Assembly (NCBI GenBank): GCA_020002185.1
Contig: CM034541.1
Coordinates: 29,723,345 to 29,787,344 of the forward strand
DNA: 64,000 nucleotides
Source of the DNA: Paraescarpia echinospica
Lineage: Eukaryota > Annelida > Polychaeta > Sabellida > Siboglinidae
Reading direction: 5' to 3'
Shown: in pieces, positions 31,861 to 42,649 of the stretch
Layout of the letters: each line of letters starts with the position of its first letter
How positions within the stretch are numbered: the first letter of the stretch is position 1
Position numbers and translations under genes: made by a program
The notes under the pieces: model-generated
What the model saw: the letters and a program-made list of their open reading frames with translations, nothing else
Database searches by the model: none
What the model was told of the DNA's origin: nothing

Positions 31861-32116
31861 TGTGCGCGGCACTTACTTGGGCAGGCACAATGGTGTAGCC
31901 CGCAGCGTAGGCCGAAGGCCGACGGGAGCGTCTCCTCGATGAGGGGCTGTGCTTCTCGGCGGCGGCGGCGGCGGCGGCGGCAATACGGACTTCTGGCTAT
32001 TGTGTAGCACGGGTATTTATAGGGTGTGTGTGTGTGGGTGTATTGTTAGGGTGTAATGCGGATGTGCGTACTTATTTTGTGTGTGCGAACTATTTACAGT
32101 GTAGCTCCGCACTACA
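31861..32116 (-). repeat. 5' LTR (256 bp, TG...CA)
   Basis: Direct repeat of 26,750-26,993, longer by exactly 12 bp in the CGG tract (31,958-31,981 region). It precedes the primer-binding site in the direction of transcription. Confidence 0.95.
32014..32021 (-). promoter_or_regulatory. TATA box in 5' LTR
   Basis: TATAAATA on the minus strand, flanked by CCC on both sides; the same box is at 26,891-26,898 in the 3' LTR. Likely U3 core promoter of the element. Confidence 0.65.
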
Positions 32117-32117
32117 T

Positions 32118-33300
32118 AAGACAAAGTGTAATGGAGGAATGCCTTTTAACTGTTTTACAAAACTATACGATGGTATGGTGCTCTTTTAGTGTTCGAGTGT
32201 TTATAAATAAACTGTTTGCAAAACACTAAAAGTCGTTTGTTGTGATCAATGTAATATCAATAGAAGAGAACACAACACATGTAGTAATTCACATATATAA
32301 TGTAGCGTAACATGCTACCGTAATAAACATAATTATCGATAATATAGAATCACTTGACGAGAACACGTCGTTACGGATGATAACGATAAATGCTCCTCTA
32401 TTGTCATTTCCGGTACATCTGTCCTTGTAGACGTCGGCGCCACACTCTCTATTATTAACTATAGTTCTGCTGTGTGGGGTACAAAGGAATATTCGATCAT
32501 AAATAGCATACATAATAGGGCATGTCGATTTTTCCTAGGTGTGGGTAAATATACCCCATCTACAGCAGTACAGGGTGAAATGGGGTGGAAAACCCCGACT
32601 CACTAACAATGGCTATCTGTTACTATGCTCTGGTGTCGTTTGATCAATATGGATGTATCTAGAGTAACAAAACGTGTATTCTATGGATGATGGAAATTGC
32701 CGTAAGTGGGAAACGAAATTGGGGCTACGAAGTATACCATTGTTATAATGACTTAAATATGCATAATCTTACTAATATAAGAGACCATGTTAATGTAAAG
32801 GCTATTACAGGAACAGCAATGGCTTCATATTATAAATAGAGAAGAGGGTAGAAATGGTAGTAGAAATAAACTAAAAACTTATAAACAATTCAAAACAAAA
32901 ATGTTAACTGAGCATTATGTTAAGAAAACTATGCCTAGAAGTAATCGATCAGCACTTGCAAAATTTCGATGTGGCTTGGCACCAATCAGAATTGAAACTG
33001 GACGTTTTGAACGAAATTACCCCCCACCTGAAGCTAGGACGTGTTATAATTGCACGAATGAGATAGAAAATGAGTTTCACGTTTTAATGAAATGCCCTTT
33101 ATATTTTAACGAACGACAAGAACTAATAGGCTATGCAACAATTAATGACCCAGCTTTTTCCAGTATGAATGATCAAGATAAATGTGTATATTTATTGAGT
33201 AATGACAATATAATAAGTAAAACTGCCAGCAACCTCCAAAAAATACTGCACACAAGATTACACAATACAACAAAATAATAGCACATGTTTATTAAATTAT
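32118..33300 (+). mobile_element. LINE (family C), C-terminal segment
   Basis: The LINE cut at 26,745 resumes exactly in phase: AAG ACA AAG TGT AAT GGA gives KTKCNGG, then MPFNCFTKLYDGM. After a 270-bp insertion come INYSSAVWGTKEYS, RACRFFLGVGKYTPSTAVQGEMGWKTP, GRNGSRNKLKTYKQFKT and a long intact end (32,901-33,278). That end has RSALAKFRCGLAPIRIETGRF and a CYNCTNEIENEFHVLMKCPLY zinc-knuckle-like block (CxxC...HxxxxC). The order is typical of this LINE type. Several frame changes occur between 32,450 and 32,890. A 3' UTR and a (TAC)n tail follow. Confidence 0.88.
32174..32445. other. Insertion of about 270 bp within the LINE
   Basis: It separates YDGMVL from INYSS, which are adjacent in this LINE type. 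It begins with an 11-base inverted repeat, CTTTTAGTGTT (about 32,172-32,182) and AACACTAAAAG (about 32,222-32,233). Nature unknown. Confidence 0.55.
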
Positions 33301-33448
33301 TACTGTTTTTATTTGTACATTTTTGTTTTTACAAGTCTCTCATAACTCTTTTTGAGTGGTCTTTGTATACAATGCTAACTTTGAATCTAATGTATTTATT
33401 TGTCTTGTATTTTAATGCTTGTATACGTGGAGTGAGACTAATAACAAA

Positions 33449-33511
<63 letters not shown>
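33449..33511 (+). repeat. (TAC)n tract, probable LINE 3' tail
   Basis: About 21 triplets directly after the LINE 3' UTR; LINEs of several clades end in such short repeats. Confidence 0.9.
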
Positions 33512-33599
33512 ATACAACACACGTACAACACACACACAAAACATACAAAACACACAGAACACACACACAATACACATACACACAGACCACACACACACA

Positions 33600-33639
<40 letters not shown>

Positions 33640-34005
33640 CGTACACACATACAAAACACATACAATACGCATACAACACCCACAAAAGACACACAACACA
33701 CACACACAATCAACACACAAACAACACACATATAACACGCACACAAGAAACGCACACGTAACACACTCAACACATTCACGCAGCACACACACATGCACGC
33801 GCACACTCACACACACACATGCTCGCACACCCCATACACACACGCGCACAACCCCGCACGCACTTGTACCACACCACACACGCATATATACACGCACACA
33901 CACACACACGAAAAAACACGTGCGCACGTTTGGACACACTTACACTCGCATACACACGTACCACACTCAAGCACGTACACTCGCACACACATACTCTTTC
34001 TAGAA
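33512..34005 (+). repeat. CA-rich cryptically simple region
   Basis: Almost only A and C on this strand, with ACACAC, ACAAAACAC and a (CGCA)n block at 33,598-33,641. The long open frames on both strands are repeat artefacts. Confidence 0.95.
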
Positions 34006-34039
34006 AAAACATACCCTAACTATGTGATATGATTTGTGA

Positions 34040-34300
34040 GGAGTTCACCTTACAGGTTAGTGGGTGGTACACCTTGTACGTTAGTGATCAGTTCACCTTG
34101 CAGGTTAGTGGGTAGTATAGCTTGCAGAATAGTGGGCAGTACACCTTACATGTTAGTGGGAAGAACACCTTGCACGATAGTGGGCAGTATAACTTGCAGG
34201 TTAGTGGACAGTATACATTGCAGGTTAGTGGGCAGTATAGCTTGCAGGTTAGTGGGCAGAATAGCTTGCAGTTTAGTGGGCAGTACTCCTGTTGGGTTTG
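34040..34300 (+). repeat. 24-bp minisatellite, about 10 copies
   Basis: Units like CTTGCAGGTTAGTGGGCAGT plus four bases, diverged at 1-4 positions. The period is a multiple of three, so both strands stay open (LVGSxxCR and ILPTNLQx repeats), which does not show coding. Confidence 0.93.
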
Positions 34301-34365
34301 TTGAACTGAAAAAAATAATTTGTTTGACAGTTGACAAAACAAAATATTTTATATGTAAGAACATC

Positions 34366-34475
34366 AAATAATAAACCGTCGTTCGCTACTGTCAACAACA
34401 GCTGGTTTTTATTAGGTCACCAAGTACACACTGTGTTTTTGGTGTATAAGCCAAATGTAAGCACATATGTTTAAC
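34366..34475 (+). repeat. Dispersed repeat R, copy 1
   Basis: Shares ATAAACCGTCGTTCGCTACT and GGTCACCAAGTACACACTGT with copies near 41,935-42,036 and 43,015-43,120. Confidence 0.9.
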
Positions 34476-34539
34476 ATAACTCCTACAATATTGTGTTTGC
34501 ACAAGATTTATTGCATGCATCCATCCGCTATCACGACTC

Positions 34540-34806
34540 ACTGGATTATCCGGCCCCGGACCACTTGATGTCACATGCACCCATACAACATTATACCTCG
34601 GCCGATTATTCGACCCGGAACACTCAACAGGATATGCAACCATACGCTATATAGATTCGACCGATTATTCGGCCCTAATCACTCGACGGCACATGTATCC
34701 ATACGTGATATAGATTCGGCCGATTATTCGGCACGAAGCACACGATGAAACATACAACATACAGTATATCGACTCGGTCGATTATTCGGCCCGGGACACT
34801 CAACAA
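34540..34806 (+). repeat. 59-bp tandem repeat with GATTATTCGGCC core, five copies
   Basis: Core positions at 34,544, 34,604, 34,663, 34,722 and 34,780 (spacing 58-60). Copies also share CACTCGAC and CATGxATCCATACG elements. Confidence 0.9.
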
Positions 34807-34819
34807 CCTCGTCCTATGC

Positions 34820-35670
34820 ATAGTTACCCTTAATTACCCCTTAATTACCTATAACAGTGTCGCTCAATATCACACACTATACAATTCTTAAAAATCAAAC
34901 AGGTATTGTTTTGAACAACAACACCATTAGTATTGTATAATAAACTGCCGTATTAGTCACTAACTAAGAACAACCTAGTCATAACTACAACATACCATTC
35001 CACTATACTACAACAACTATAATACGTGTCCATCTATAACTACAAAGCAAAAGGTAGCATTAACTCTGAAACCCTTAACCCTTAATTACCCATTAATAAA
35101 CCCTAATTACACCTTACTTGCCCCTAATTACCCACAATTACCCCTTAATTACCCCTTAGTTACCCCGAAATACCCTTAAATAACCTTAAATACCTTTAAT
35201 TACCCCAAATTACCCTTTAGATACCCCTAAATGCCCTTAGTTACCCATAAAAAAGAGGTAGTCATCAACCGTCCACCACTCCTCCTCCCTTACACGCACA
35301 CGCACGGACACACTAAAACAACGTCCACGCATAATGATAGATGACCCTTACACTAGCATACATATAATAACACACAAAAATACTCCATTATTTCAGATAG
35401 AAAATTATAGAAAAAGAGCGGGACCAGATTTGACAGTTCTAACTACTCGTCGCTGATTGATCGACTTCATGCCATTAAAAAAATCTTAGTTACCCCTAAT
35501 TACCCTTCATTACCCACAATTAACCCTTAGTTACCCTTAATTACCCCTAATTACCTCTTAATTACCCTTAATATTACCCACAACTACCCCTTAATTAACC
35601 CCAGTTACCCTTTATTTGCATCTAATTACCCACTAATTACCTCTTGATTATCCTTAAATATCCGAAAACC
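34820..35670 (+). repeat. Degenerate CCTTAATTAC decamer-like array in two blocks
   Basis: At 35,075-35,250 and 35,480-35,670 nearly every 8-11 bases repeat a variant of CCCTTAATTACC or CCCTAATTACCC. A third patch lies at 41,447-41,530. The stretch between is ordinary AT-rich DNA. Confidence 0.8.
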
Positions 35671-36334
35671 AAACTTGGGGAACTTCCGGTGGTGAATTGG
35701 TTTGAATTTGGTGCAGCAAACTTGCGAAAATATAAGGATATTTGATCAAGATAAGTGATATTATTGAGTGTATAGCATACATAACGTAATTATAGATATA
35801 TGCAATATTTTTTGTTAAAAGTTAGCTAGAGGGAGTAATCTAGGGTAGATTAAAAGTAGGCGATTTGCGAGCGATAATTGGGGACGTTAAAGTAATCGGA
35901 ACGTTGTTTACAAAGTAGGTCACTGGCGAAGTTAACGTAACGTGAATGACAATATAATAGCGTTATTTGAGATAATCGATGTAGTTAGATGAGTAATTAA
36001 AACCTGAAATAACAACCTTTTAAAGTGTATATTAGTACACAGGAAACAGTCTTTGTAAAGACTACCTTATATCTAAGCCTAACTTGAATACATTGACATT
36101 GTCATCGACATCTTAACTAGGTAAGGCACGGTGTGTCACTGTATTTTAACAAATATAACTAACTATAACCTAAACAATCTGGTGTAAATTGTAAACAGAA
36201 AAGTCTTTTCAAAGACTATATAAAAACTATTTTGAACATAAATAAATTCTGATATGGTACCTTGCAAGCGGCGACTCAGGGCAAAACGACACTTAGTTTG
36301 CAACGACTGCCAGAGCTGGGTGGATTTTGCGTTG
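35671..36334. other. No gene recognised
   Basis: AT-rich noncoding DNA with no long frame. Confidence 0.5.
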
Positions 36335-37495
36335 TCTGGCTGTCTAAAATCAAATCAAATTTATTTATACACCACATATCTCTACAAAGCAGATTCAGGG
36401 GTGTTTACAAACTAAAATATGATGTAAGAATACACGTTGTCTTTATAATATTTTAATACATGGGTTACATATCCTAACACAACTACACATTTCGATTATT
36501 ATGTAGGCCATATACAACATTAAGATGTATATGTATGTATTTAAAAATATAATAAATTACGAAAAAGCCCGATTAAAGAGAACTGTTTTCAGGTCTCTCC
36601 TAAAACGTCCAGAGTCACGTTGGCTTCTTAGCTCTAGTGGAAGAGAGTTCCAGAAAGTGGGACCTGCACATGAAAATGCGCGTCGGCCGTACCGTTCCAG
36701 GTAAACTCTAGGAACAACCATGAGGAACTGGTCGGCCAAGCGAAGACTACGACAGGGAACATATGCACATATACGGTCGGCAAGGTACTGTGGAGTGTTT
36801 GCAGACACAGCGCCGTGCATCAAGGTCAGCAGTTTAAACTGAATTCGCTGCGCCACAAGTAGCCAATGCAGCTCTCGTAGTTCCGCCGTCATGCTGTGTT
36901 GGTCACGCCGACGTAAGCCGAGGACGACACGCGCAGCTGATCGCTGGACCATCTCTAGTCGGTGCAACAAGGTTCCCGTAATGCCATACAGGGCCGTGTT
37001 TCCGAAGTCGAGTCGCGACGTGACTAGCGTGTGTACAAGCGACTTGCACGCTGAAAGCGGGAGAGATTGTCGTATTCGCGCTATGCCACGTAGTTGGGCG
37101 TAGGCAGCCCGACAGGTACGACTAATGTGTGCGGCCATCGACATCGTGGAGTCGAGCTGTACTCCAAGGTCACGTATGTTGGCGGAAGTGCTGACGTTGC
37201 AACCGCAGATGTCGATGGGAAGAGGCGGTGGCTGTGGAACTCGGTTGTTTGGTGCTGCAAACAGTATCGCCTCTGTCTTCGCCTCGTTCAAAAGCAGGTA
37301 GCGCGACGCTAGCTATGCTTTTACGTCAGTCACGCAACGGGATATCCGGTCGGCGGCAGACGCAGAATCGTTTCGCGGAAAATCGACGTAGAGTTGGGTG
37401 TCATCAGCGTAGACATGGTAGCGAACACCGTGCTTCTCGAATACGTCGGAAAGACCAGCACAGTATATAGAAAATAACAGGGGGCCCAAATCATG
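36335..37495 (-). mobile_element. L2/CR1-like LINE, RT motif C to 3' end
   Basis: Minus strand: LGPLLFSIYCAGLSDVFEKHG, YADDTQLYVDFP (about 37,400), then after a stop LLNEAKTEAILFAAP, IRDLGVQLDSTMSM, TSRLDFGNTALYG, LEMVQRSAARVVLGLRRRD, LRELHWLLVAQRIQFKLLTL, and FWNSLPLELRSQRD...FRRDLKTVLFNRAF. Only one stop interrupts this stretch. The 3' UTR ends in AAATTTGATTTGATTT-type repeats (36,340-36,360). The element is 5'-truncated exactly where the plus-strand CR1 begins (about 37,495). Confidence 0.87.
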
Positions 37496-37514
37496 GGCAG
37501 AGACCAAAGATGAC

Positions 37515-38504
37515 GGATTCACCTTTCGGTGTATGGGGTGTTTGAGGGTGGAATGTCTGATGAAGGAGGTGTGTAAGTTGACGGATATAGTGAAGGAGAT
37601 GGAGGTGAGACTCAACAGAGAGAGAGTTGAGAATTCTACAACGCAGAAGGAGCAGAGTTGTGACACGGAGAAAGGAGACTGAGAGGAGGGAAGGTGACCG
37701 GTGTGAAGGAACAAGAAATTGAGAAGACAGAGGGAATGGAAAATGGTAGGAGGAAATGGAAGGTGGCTGGGACAAAGGACAGTGGAGTGGATGGCCATGG
37801 AGGGGCAGCTGGTGACCGCGGACAGAAGACTGATGGAAGAAGATACAGCAACTAGCAAAACAGAAAAACATGATAAGGGTGAAGGTGGACAGGGAGAAAG
37901 GACTGCAGGAAGGGAGGTAGCCGGGGAATGGAGAGAAAGGATGGAGGGGAAAGGATGGATGGAATGGGGGGATAGAAAATGGATGGAAAGAAGGAATGGA
38001 ATGGAGGAAGGAATGGAGGCAGTGATTGAGTGGGCAAGGAGAAAAGAGAGAGTGTTTATGGGCGTTTCAGTTCTGAGAAAAACAGACAAGACTACATGCG
38101 AGGGGAAGGACGTTGTTGTATGTCTACCGGGGGCTAGGATAGAGCATGTGACCGAAAGGGTAGAGAAGGTATTGGGGCATGGCAAGGGAGGGTCTATACT
38201 AGTACACGTAGGGACAAATAAGAAGACAAGAGTGGAACAGGTTGTTCTCTCAGGAATTCTGCCAGTAATGGGAGGAAGGGGGGCATCACACAGAAACTGT
38301 AAGAGGATGGCGACCAACGCACTAGTTCAGCAGATGTGTGAAGAAGAGGGCGTGGGATTCATAGATTTATGGGGGTACATTGTTGGGAGAGAAGATATGT
38401 ACATGAGAGATGGCCTCCATCTAAGTGGAAAGGGGGCAGCAGTATTCTCAGAGAATCTGCTGAGATCTGTTGACAGTGGGACAGATTGCATCTATTTAAA
38501 CTAA
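37515..38504 (+). pseudogene. CR1 ORF1 (zinc-finger-like start plus GDSL-type esterase)
   Basis: The N-terminal part (CMGC, then KEVCKLTDIVKEMEVRLNRE) resembles the finger and coiled coil of CR1 ORF1; it is separated by stops near 37,680 from the rest. The downstream frame, open from 37,719 to the TAA at 38,502, has a Gly/Glu/Arg-rich linker. It then carries the esterase-like domain of CR1 ORF1 proteins: VVVCLPGARIEHVTERVEKVL, GGSILVHVGTNKK and, at the end, DGLHLSGKGAAVFSENLL with the DxxHL catalytic pair. CR1 ORF1 binds RNA and may act on membranes; function is by family analogy. The leading stop means no full-length protein. Confidence 0.82.
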
Positions 38505-41335
38505 ATTCGCAGGGGGCACTCGCAGAGAAGCCTGAAACTGGAGGCATATATAAAGACAGCAAAAATAATTCAGCAAAGAACAGTCTGGAAAACTGTTCTG
38601 AAGCTGGATATAAATGTGTTTGTTTAAATGCAAGGAGTATAGTAAACAAAAGAAATGAACTAAACATTATGGTAAAAGATATTGACCCTCACATAATAGG
38701 TATAACCGAATCATGGGCAACCACCGGTGTATCAGATGCCGAATTGGGACTGACAGGATAAGTAATGTTTAGGATAGATAGAATAGGAAGAAGGGGAGGT
38801 GGAGTTATTTTATATATTAAAGAATCTATCCAGGCTTATGAAATAAAATTAGACAGAGAAGCAGATTGCGAAGAAGCTGTTTGGTGTAACATAGTTACAG
38901 GAAATTCAACGTTAACGGTTGAATTAGTTTATCGAAGTCCAAACATAAGCATAGAAGAGAATGAAAAAATACAAAACGCCATAAGGGAAGTGAGCACACG
39001 GGACTGAGTTATTATTGGGGATTTTAACCATGGGCATATAAAATGGAAATCTCTGCAGAGTATGGGGAGTGAGGACCACAAGTTTTTAGTTTTAGTACAA
39101 GATAGTTTCCTTTCTCAACATGTGCTAGAACCAACCAGGGGAGAGAATGTATTAGACATAGTTTTGTCCTCGCAGAATGAATTAGTTGACAATATCAGGA
39201 TATGTGAGCCACTGGGGAATAGTGATCACACCCAGATACATTTTACCATCAAAGTAAAATCAGAAAGGAATAGTAAAAAGCAGTACAGGAGAAATTTCCA
39301 CAAAGGAAAATATAAGGACATAAGGAAATATTTAGCAAATATAGACTGGAATAACACACTGAAGAATAAGACAGCAACAGAATGCTGGAATATCTTACAG
39401 AGTGAAATTGAATGCATCACCGTCAAATTTGTTCCCTTAAAAAACACGGGAAACGGTCCAAAAAGAAACACTTATCGAAAGAAGCCATTAGAAAAATTAA
39501 GTATAAACAAATGATGTGGAAGTCATATAGACGTACTGGAAATGACGAAGACTACAACATTTATAAAGAAGCACTAAACCAAGCTACAGCTGAAATTAGA
39601 AATTCAAAGAGAAACTATGAATATAAATTAGCTTGTAATATAAAACATGACAGCAAGAGTTTTTATGCGTATGTTCGAAGCAAACAGAAAGTTCAGGATA
39701 AGGTCGGTCCTCTAGAAGATAGAGCTAGAAATATAATATCAGAAGGATTCTTAATGGCAGAAGACCTAAATGAGTATTTTAGTTCAGTGTTTACCAGAGA
39801 AGACACTAGTTCACTGCCAGTACCAGAGGCTAAGTTCAAGGGGGCAGAATCAGACTATTTAAGACAGTTAATTGTAACCCCAGAAATGGTAGCTAAGAAA
39901 ATTAGGGCTATGAAGGATAATAAATCACCTGGAGTGGATGGTATTCCACCCAAACTACTATAGGAAATTGTAGAACAAATTAGCATACCGCTTGCAACAG
40001 TTTTCAACTTGTCATTAGAAGAGGGAGTGGTTCCTTTAGAATAGAAAGAAGCAAACATTATACCGTTATTCAAAATAGGTTCGAGAAACAAGTCAAATAA
40101 TTATAGACCAGTGAGTTTAACATCGGTGATTTGTAAATTATTAGAAAGACTAATTAAAGATCACATGGTGGATTTTCTTGTTAAACATAACTTGATAAAC
40201 CCATCTCAACATGGGTTTCTAAAAGCGAGGTCATGCTTAACAAATATGTTATGTTTTTTGGAAGATATCACTAAGTGGGTAGATGATGGATCACCAGTAG
40301 ATATCATCTACTTAGATTTTCAAAAAGCTTTCGACAAAGTGCCACATCAGAGATTACTGTTTAAACTAAAGGCCCATGGCATAGGAAATGGTATAATTAA
40401 CTGGATAGAAAAATGGCTGATTGACAGAAGACAGCGGGTAGTTGTTGATGGGGAGGCTTCAAACTGGAAATCAGTTTTGAGTGGGGTTCCACAGGGATCA
40501 GTACTGGGACCTATATTATTCTTAATGTATATAAACGATTTGGACGATGATATAGCTAGCAAGGTGTTGAAATTTGCAGATGATACAAAAGTGTTTAGAA
40601 GGATTAAAAGTGATGGAGATAGACAGCATTTACAAGTTGATCAAATGGTCTGAAAAGTGGCAAATGTTGTTCAAATGTAAATGTCTTCACACAGGACATG
40701 GGAACGAATATGTAGAATATACAATGGGGGGAACTGTACTAAATACTACTGTAAAAGAAAAAGACTTAGGGCTGACAATTAGTGCTGACATGAAGGTTTC
40801 AGAGCAGTGTGGAATTGCAGCTTCAAAAGGAAATCAAATCCTTGGATTGATTAGGCGAAATATAGCATATAAAGAAAAAGAACTAATAATACCGCTATAC
40901 AAAACAATAGTTAGGCCTCATTTAGAATATTGTATACATGCGTGGAGGCCATACCGCAAGAAGGACATAGATATGCTAGAAAGAGTACAGAGGAGAGCGA
41001 CTAAAATGATACAAAAACTTAGGGATCTTAGTTATGAAAAACGCCTAAATGAATTAGGTTTAACAACACTAGAGACCAGGAGATTGAGAGGAGATCAGAT
41101 AGAAGTGTTTAAAATATTGAATGGTTATGAAAATATTGATAGAAATATGTTTTTTTCAATTAAGAAAGATAGAAAGACTAGAGGACATGAAGTTACATTA
41201 GTAAAGGAGCAGTGTAGATTAGACGTAAGAAAGTTCTCATTTTCACAAAGGACTGTGAAAATGAATGGAACAGATTATTTGAGGATTGTGTGGGTTGTTG
41301 TAGTGTGAATATGTTAAAAAATAAAATCGACACAT
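38505..41335 (+). pseudogene. CR1 ORF2 (endonuclease-reverse transcriptase)
   Basis: APE endonuclease blocks: CLNARSIVNKRNEL, IIGITESWA, GRRGGGVILYIK, VYRSPN, IIGDFNHG, VLDIVLSS and GNSDHTQIHF. Linker: YRRNFHKGKYKDIR, WKSYRRTGND, SKSFYAYVRSK. RT: KSPGVDGIPPKLL, NNYRPVSLTSVICKLLERL, QHGFLKARSCLTNML, YLDFQKAFDKVPHQRL, GVPQGSVLGPILFLMYINDL and FADDTKVF (40,573-40,590). Thumb and tail: WQMLFKCKCLHTGH, RPHLEYCIHAWRPY and LERVQRRATKMI. In-frame stops occur near 38,760, 39,005, 39,961 and 40,042, and frame changes near 39,450, 40,640 and 41,265. Catalytic residues are retained. Confidence 0.9.
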
Positions 41336-41766
41336 ACGTCAGAAGGGCTAGATATATGTAGATAAAGGGTTGGACTCTCGATAAGCCAAAGGGCTTCCTT
41401 GTCCGTCTGCCATCTAGAGTTAATTCTCTGGATGGCAATCTTGTTAAAAACCTTAAATACCCTTAATTACCCCTTCATTACCCGAACTTACCTGTTAGTT
41501 ACCCCGACTTTCTCCTAATTACCCACAAGTCCTATGCATACTTACCTATACGCACACGCACGCACACACTAAGATGAACTTTGGACCTGTTATTGCGCAT
41601 GAAAGAGTCGAGTTTACGAAATATTAAATTGTGTAACGTTTACTAGTGTCAACAACAAAGGTGTATAATCATTGGTGATGTGCTGAGCTAAAAAAAGAAA
41701 ATATCGTTTGACAATCGGCAAGAACAAACTATTTCATATCAGAATTTTGTTGCTGTACATCTGGTT

Positions 41767-42070
41767 ATGATAACAGTGGTTAGTTGCACAAGAACTTCAA
41801 AGAAGTATTCAATCTTTGAAGTGTGTTAAAGCTTATCGACATCAAGCTTTGATCTTAGTGGCACTACCACCGCGTTAATTGACATCTGTTACTGATAATA
41901 TACCGTTGTTCACTACTGTCAACAACATTTATTGATAATAAACCGTCGTTCGCTACTGTCAAAAACATCTGGTTATGATTAGGTCACCAAGTACACACTG
42001 TGTTTTGGTGTATAAGCCAAACGTAAGCATATAATTTTAGACGAATGGGTTGGCGAGCATAGATTGCAAT
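41767..42070 (+). repeat. Duplicated block, first copy (includes repeat R copy 2)
   Basis: Aligns with 42,842-43,150. Shared features are TTGCACAAGAAC, AATCTTTGAAGTGTG, GGCACTACC.CCGCGTTAATT, CTGATAATATACC, then GTCGTTCGCTACTGTCAA and the R repeat. Confidence 0.9.
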
Positions 42071-42198
42071 GACATTTTGTAATGGATGAACTGATGTAAA
42101 CCTTCAACGGTCTGCCTCCACCATCATTGTCTCCTGTGCAATTATGGATATTGACAGGCGAATAAGGTGAAGGAAATGAATCCGAATAAAAACATACA

Positions 42199-42490
42199 AC
42201 GCTAACAAGATGCCATTTTTAAAACCCCTCTATTTTTAATTTTTAAAGATACGCATGTCAACAGAATTTTAGAAAAGTATTTTAAAGATATCGCTCAAAA
42301 TGTGTGTTGCCTGACTGTATGTTTTAAAGTCTGCATAGAGGAAAGACTCATTCAAAAAAATGTGCGCCTGCACACAGACGGATATGAAACTTTTTTTTAC
42401 TATGAGTTGGGTAAAGAAGAAGAGATGATGAAATAGAAGAAGAAGAAGGAGATGAAACAGAAGAAGGAGGAAATGGAGACAATCGGAAGT
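42199..42490 (+). repeat. Duplicated block, segment with exon-like Glu-rich end
   Basis: 42,199-42,375 matches 42,667-42,836 (ACGCTAACAAGATGCCATTT and AAGTATTTTAAAGAT shared). After it a GA-rich stretch encodes DDEIEEEEGDETEE and ends at GGAA|GTAAGT, a consensus-like donor site. A similar arrangement is at 43,370-43,440. Confidence 0.6.
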
Positions 42491-42649
42491 AAGTTAATTT
42501 CTATCGTTTGATTGACTTTCATGAAAGACCAATAATTATTCATTGATTCAACTTGTTGGTGACCTATATTGTCGCGACTGCATAGCAAGCTGGTCGGTTT
42601 CAAAGTCCACATTCAAAAATAACACGTGTGCCTGTGTGGTTTTGATTGA

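Larger units (their letters stand above)
26746..32117 (-). mobile_element. LTR retroelement with Gag and a Tudor-like ORF, no pol
   Basis: The element reads on the minus strand: 5' LTR 31,857/31,861-32,117, PBS 31,839-31,856, leader, gag 31,044-29,659, ORF2 29,608-27,650, spacer, PPT 26,994-27,001, 3' LTR 26,746/26,750-26,993. Total length is about 5.37 kb. No RT, RNase H, integrase or tyrosine-recombinase motif is visible in any frame between the LTRs, so it must be mobilised by another element. Both ORFs are intact and the LTRs are identical apart from a CGG tract, so the insertion is recent. It splits a plus-strand LINE. No target duplication is evident. Confidence 0.9.
37500..41450 (+). 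mobile_element. CR1 LINE, nearly full length, inactivated
   Basis: Contains in order an esterase-type ORF1 (37,515-38,504), an EN-RT ORF2 (38,505-41,335) and a short 3' UTR. Both ORFs have a few stops and frame changes. This is the only LINE in the window retaining both ORFs. Confidence 0.88.

Noticed and set aside
26746..32117. DIRS/Ngaro tyrosine-recombinase element, because no target duplication is seen
   Set aside because: Conventional direct LTRs, PBS and PPT are present and no recombinase ORF or split repeats; kept only as a remark.
33285..34032. Long open frames of 120-190 codons on both strands
   Set aside because: They lie in (TAC)n and CA-rich repeats; composition alone keeps them open.
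34820..35670. Internal telomere
   Set aside because: Units are CCTTAATTAC-like and irregular, not CCCTAA.
37313..38317. Minus-strand 334-codon open frame opposite CR1 ORF1
   Set aside because: Ser/Pro/Phe-rich shadow of the Gly/Glu/Arg-rich ORF1; only its last 60 codons are real, belonging to the adjoining L2-like RT.
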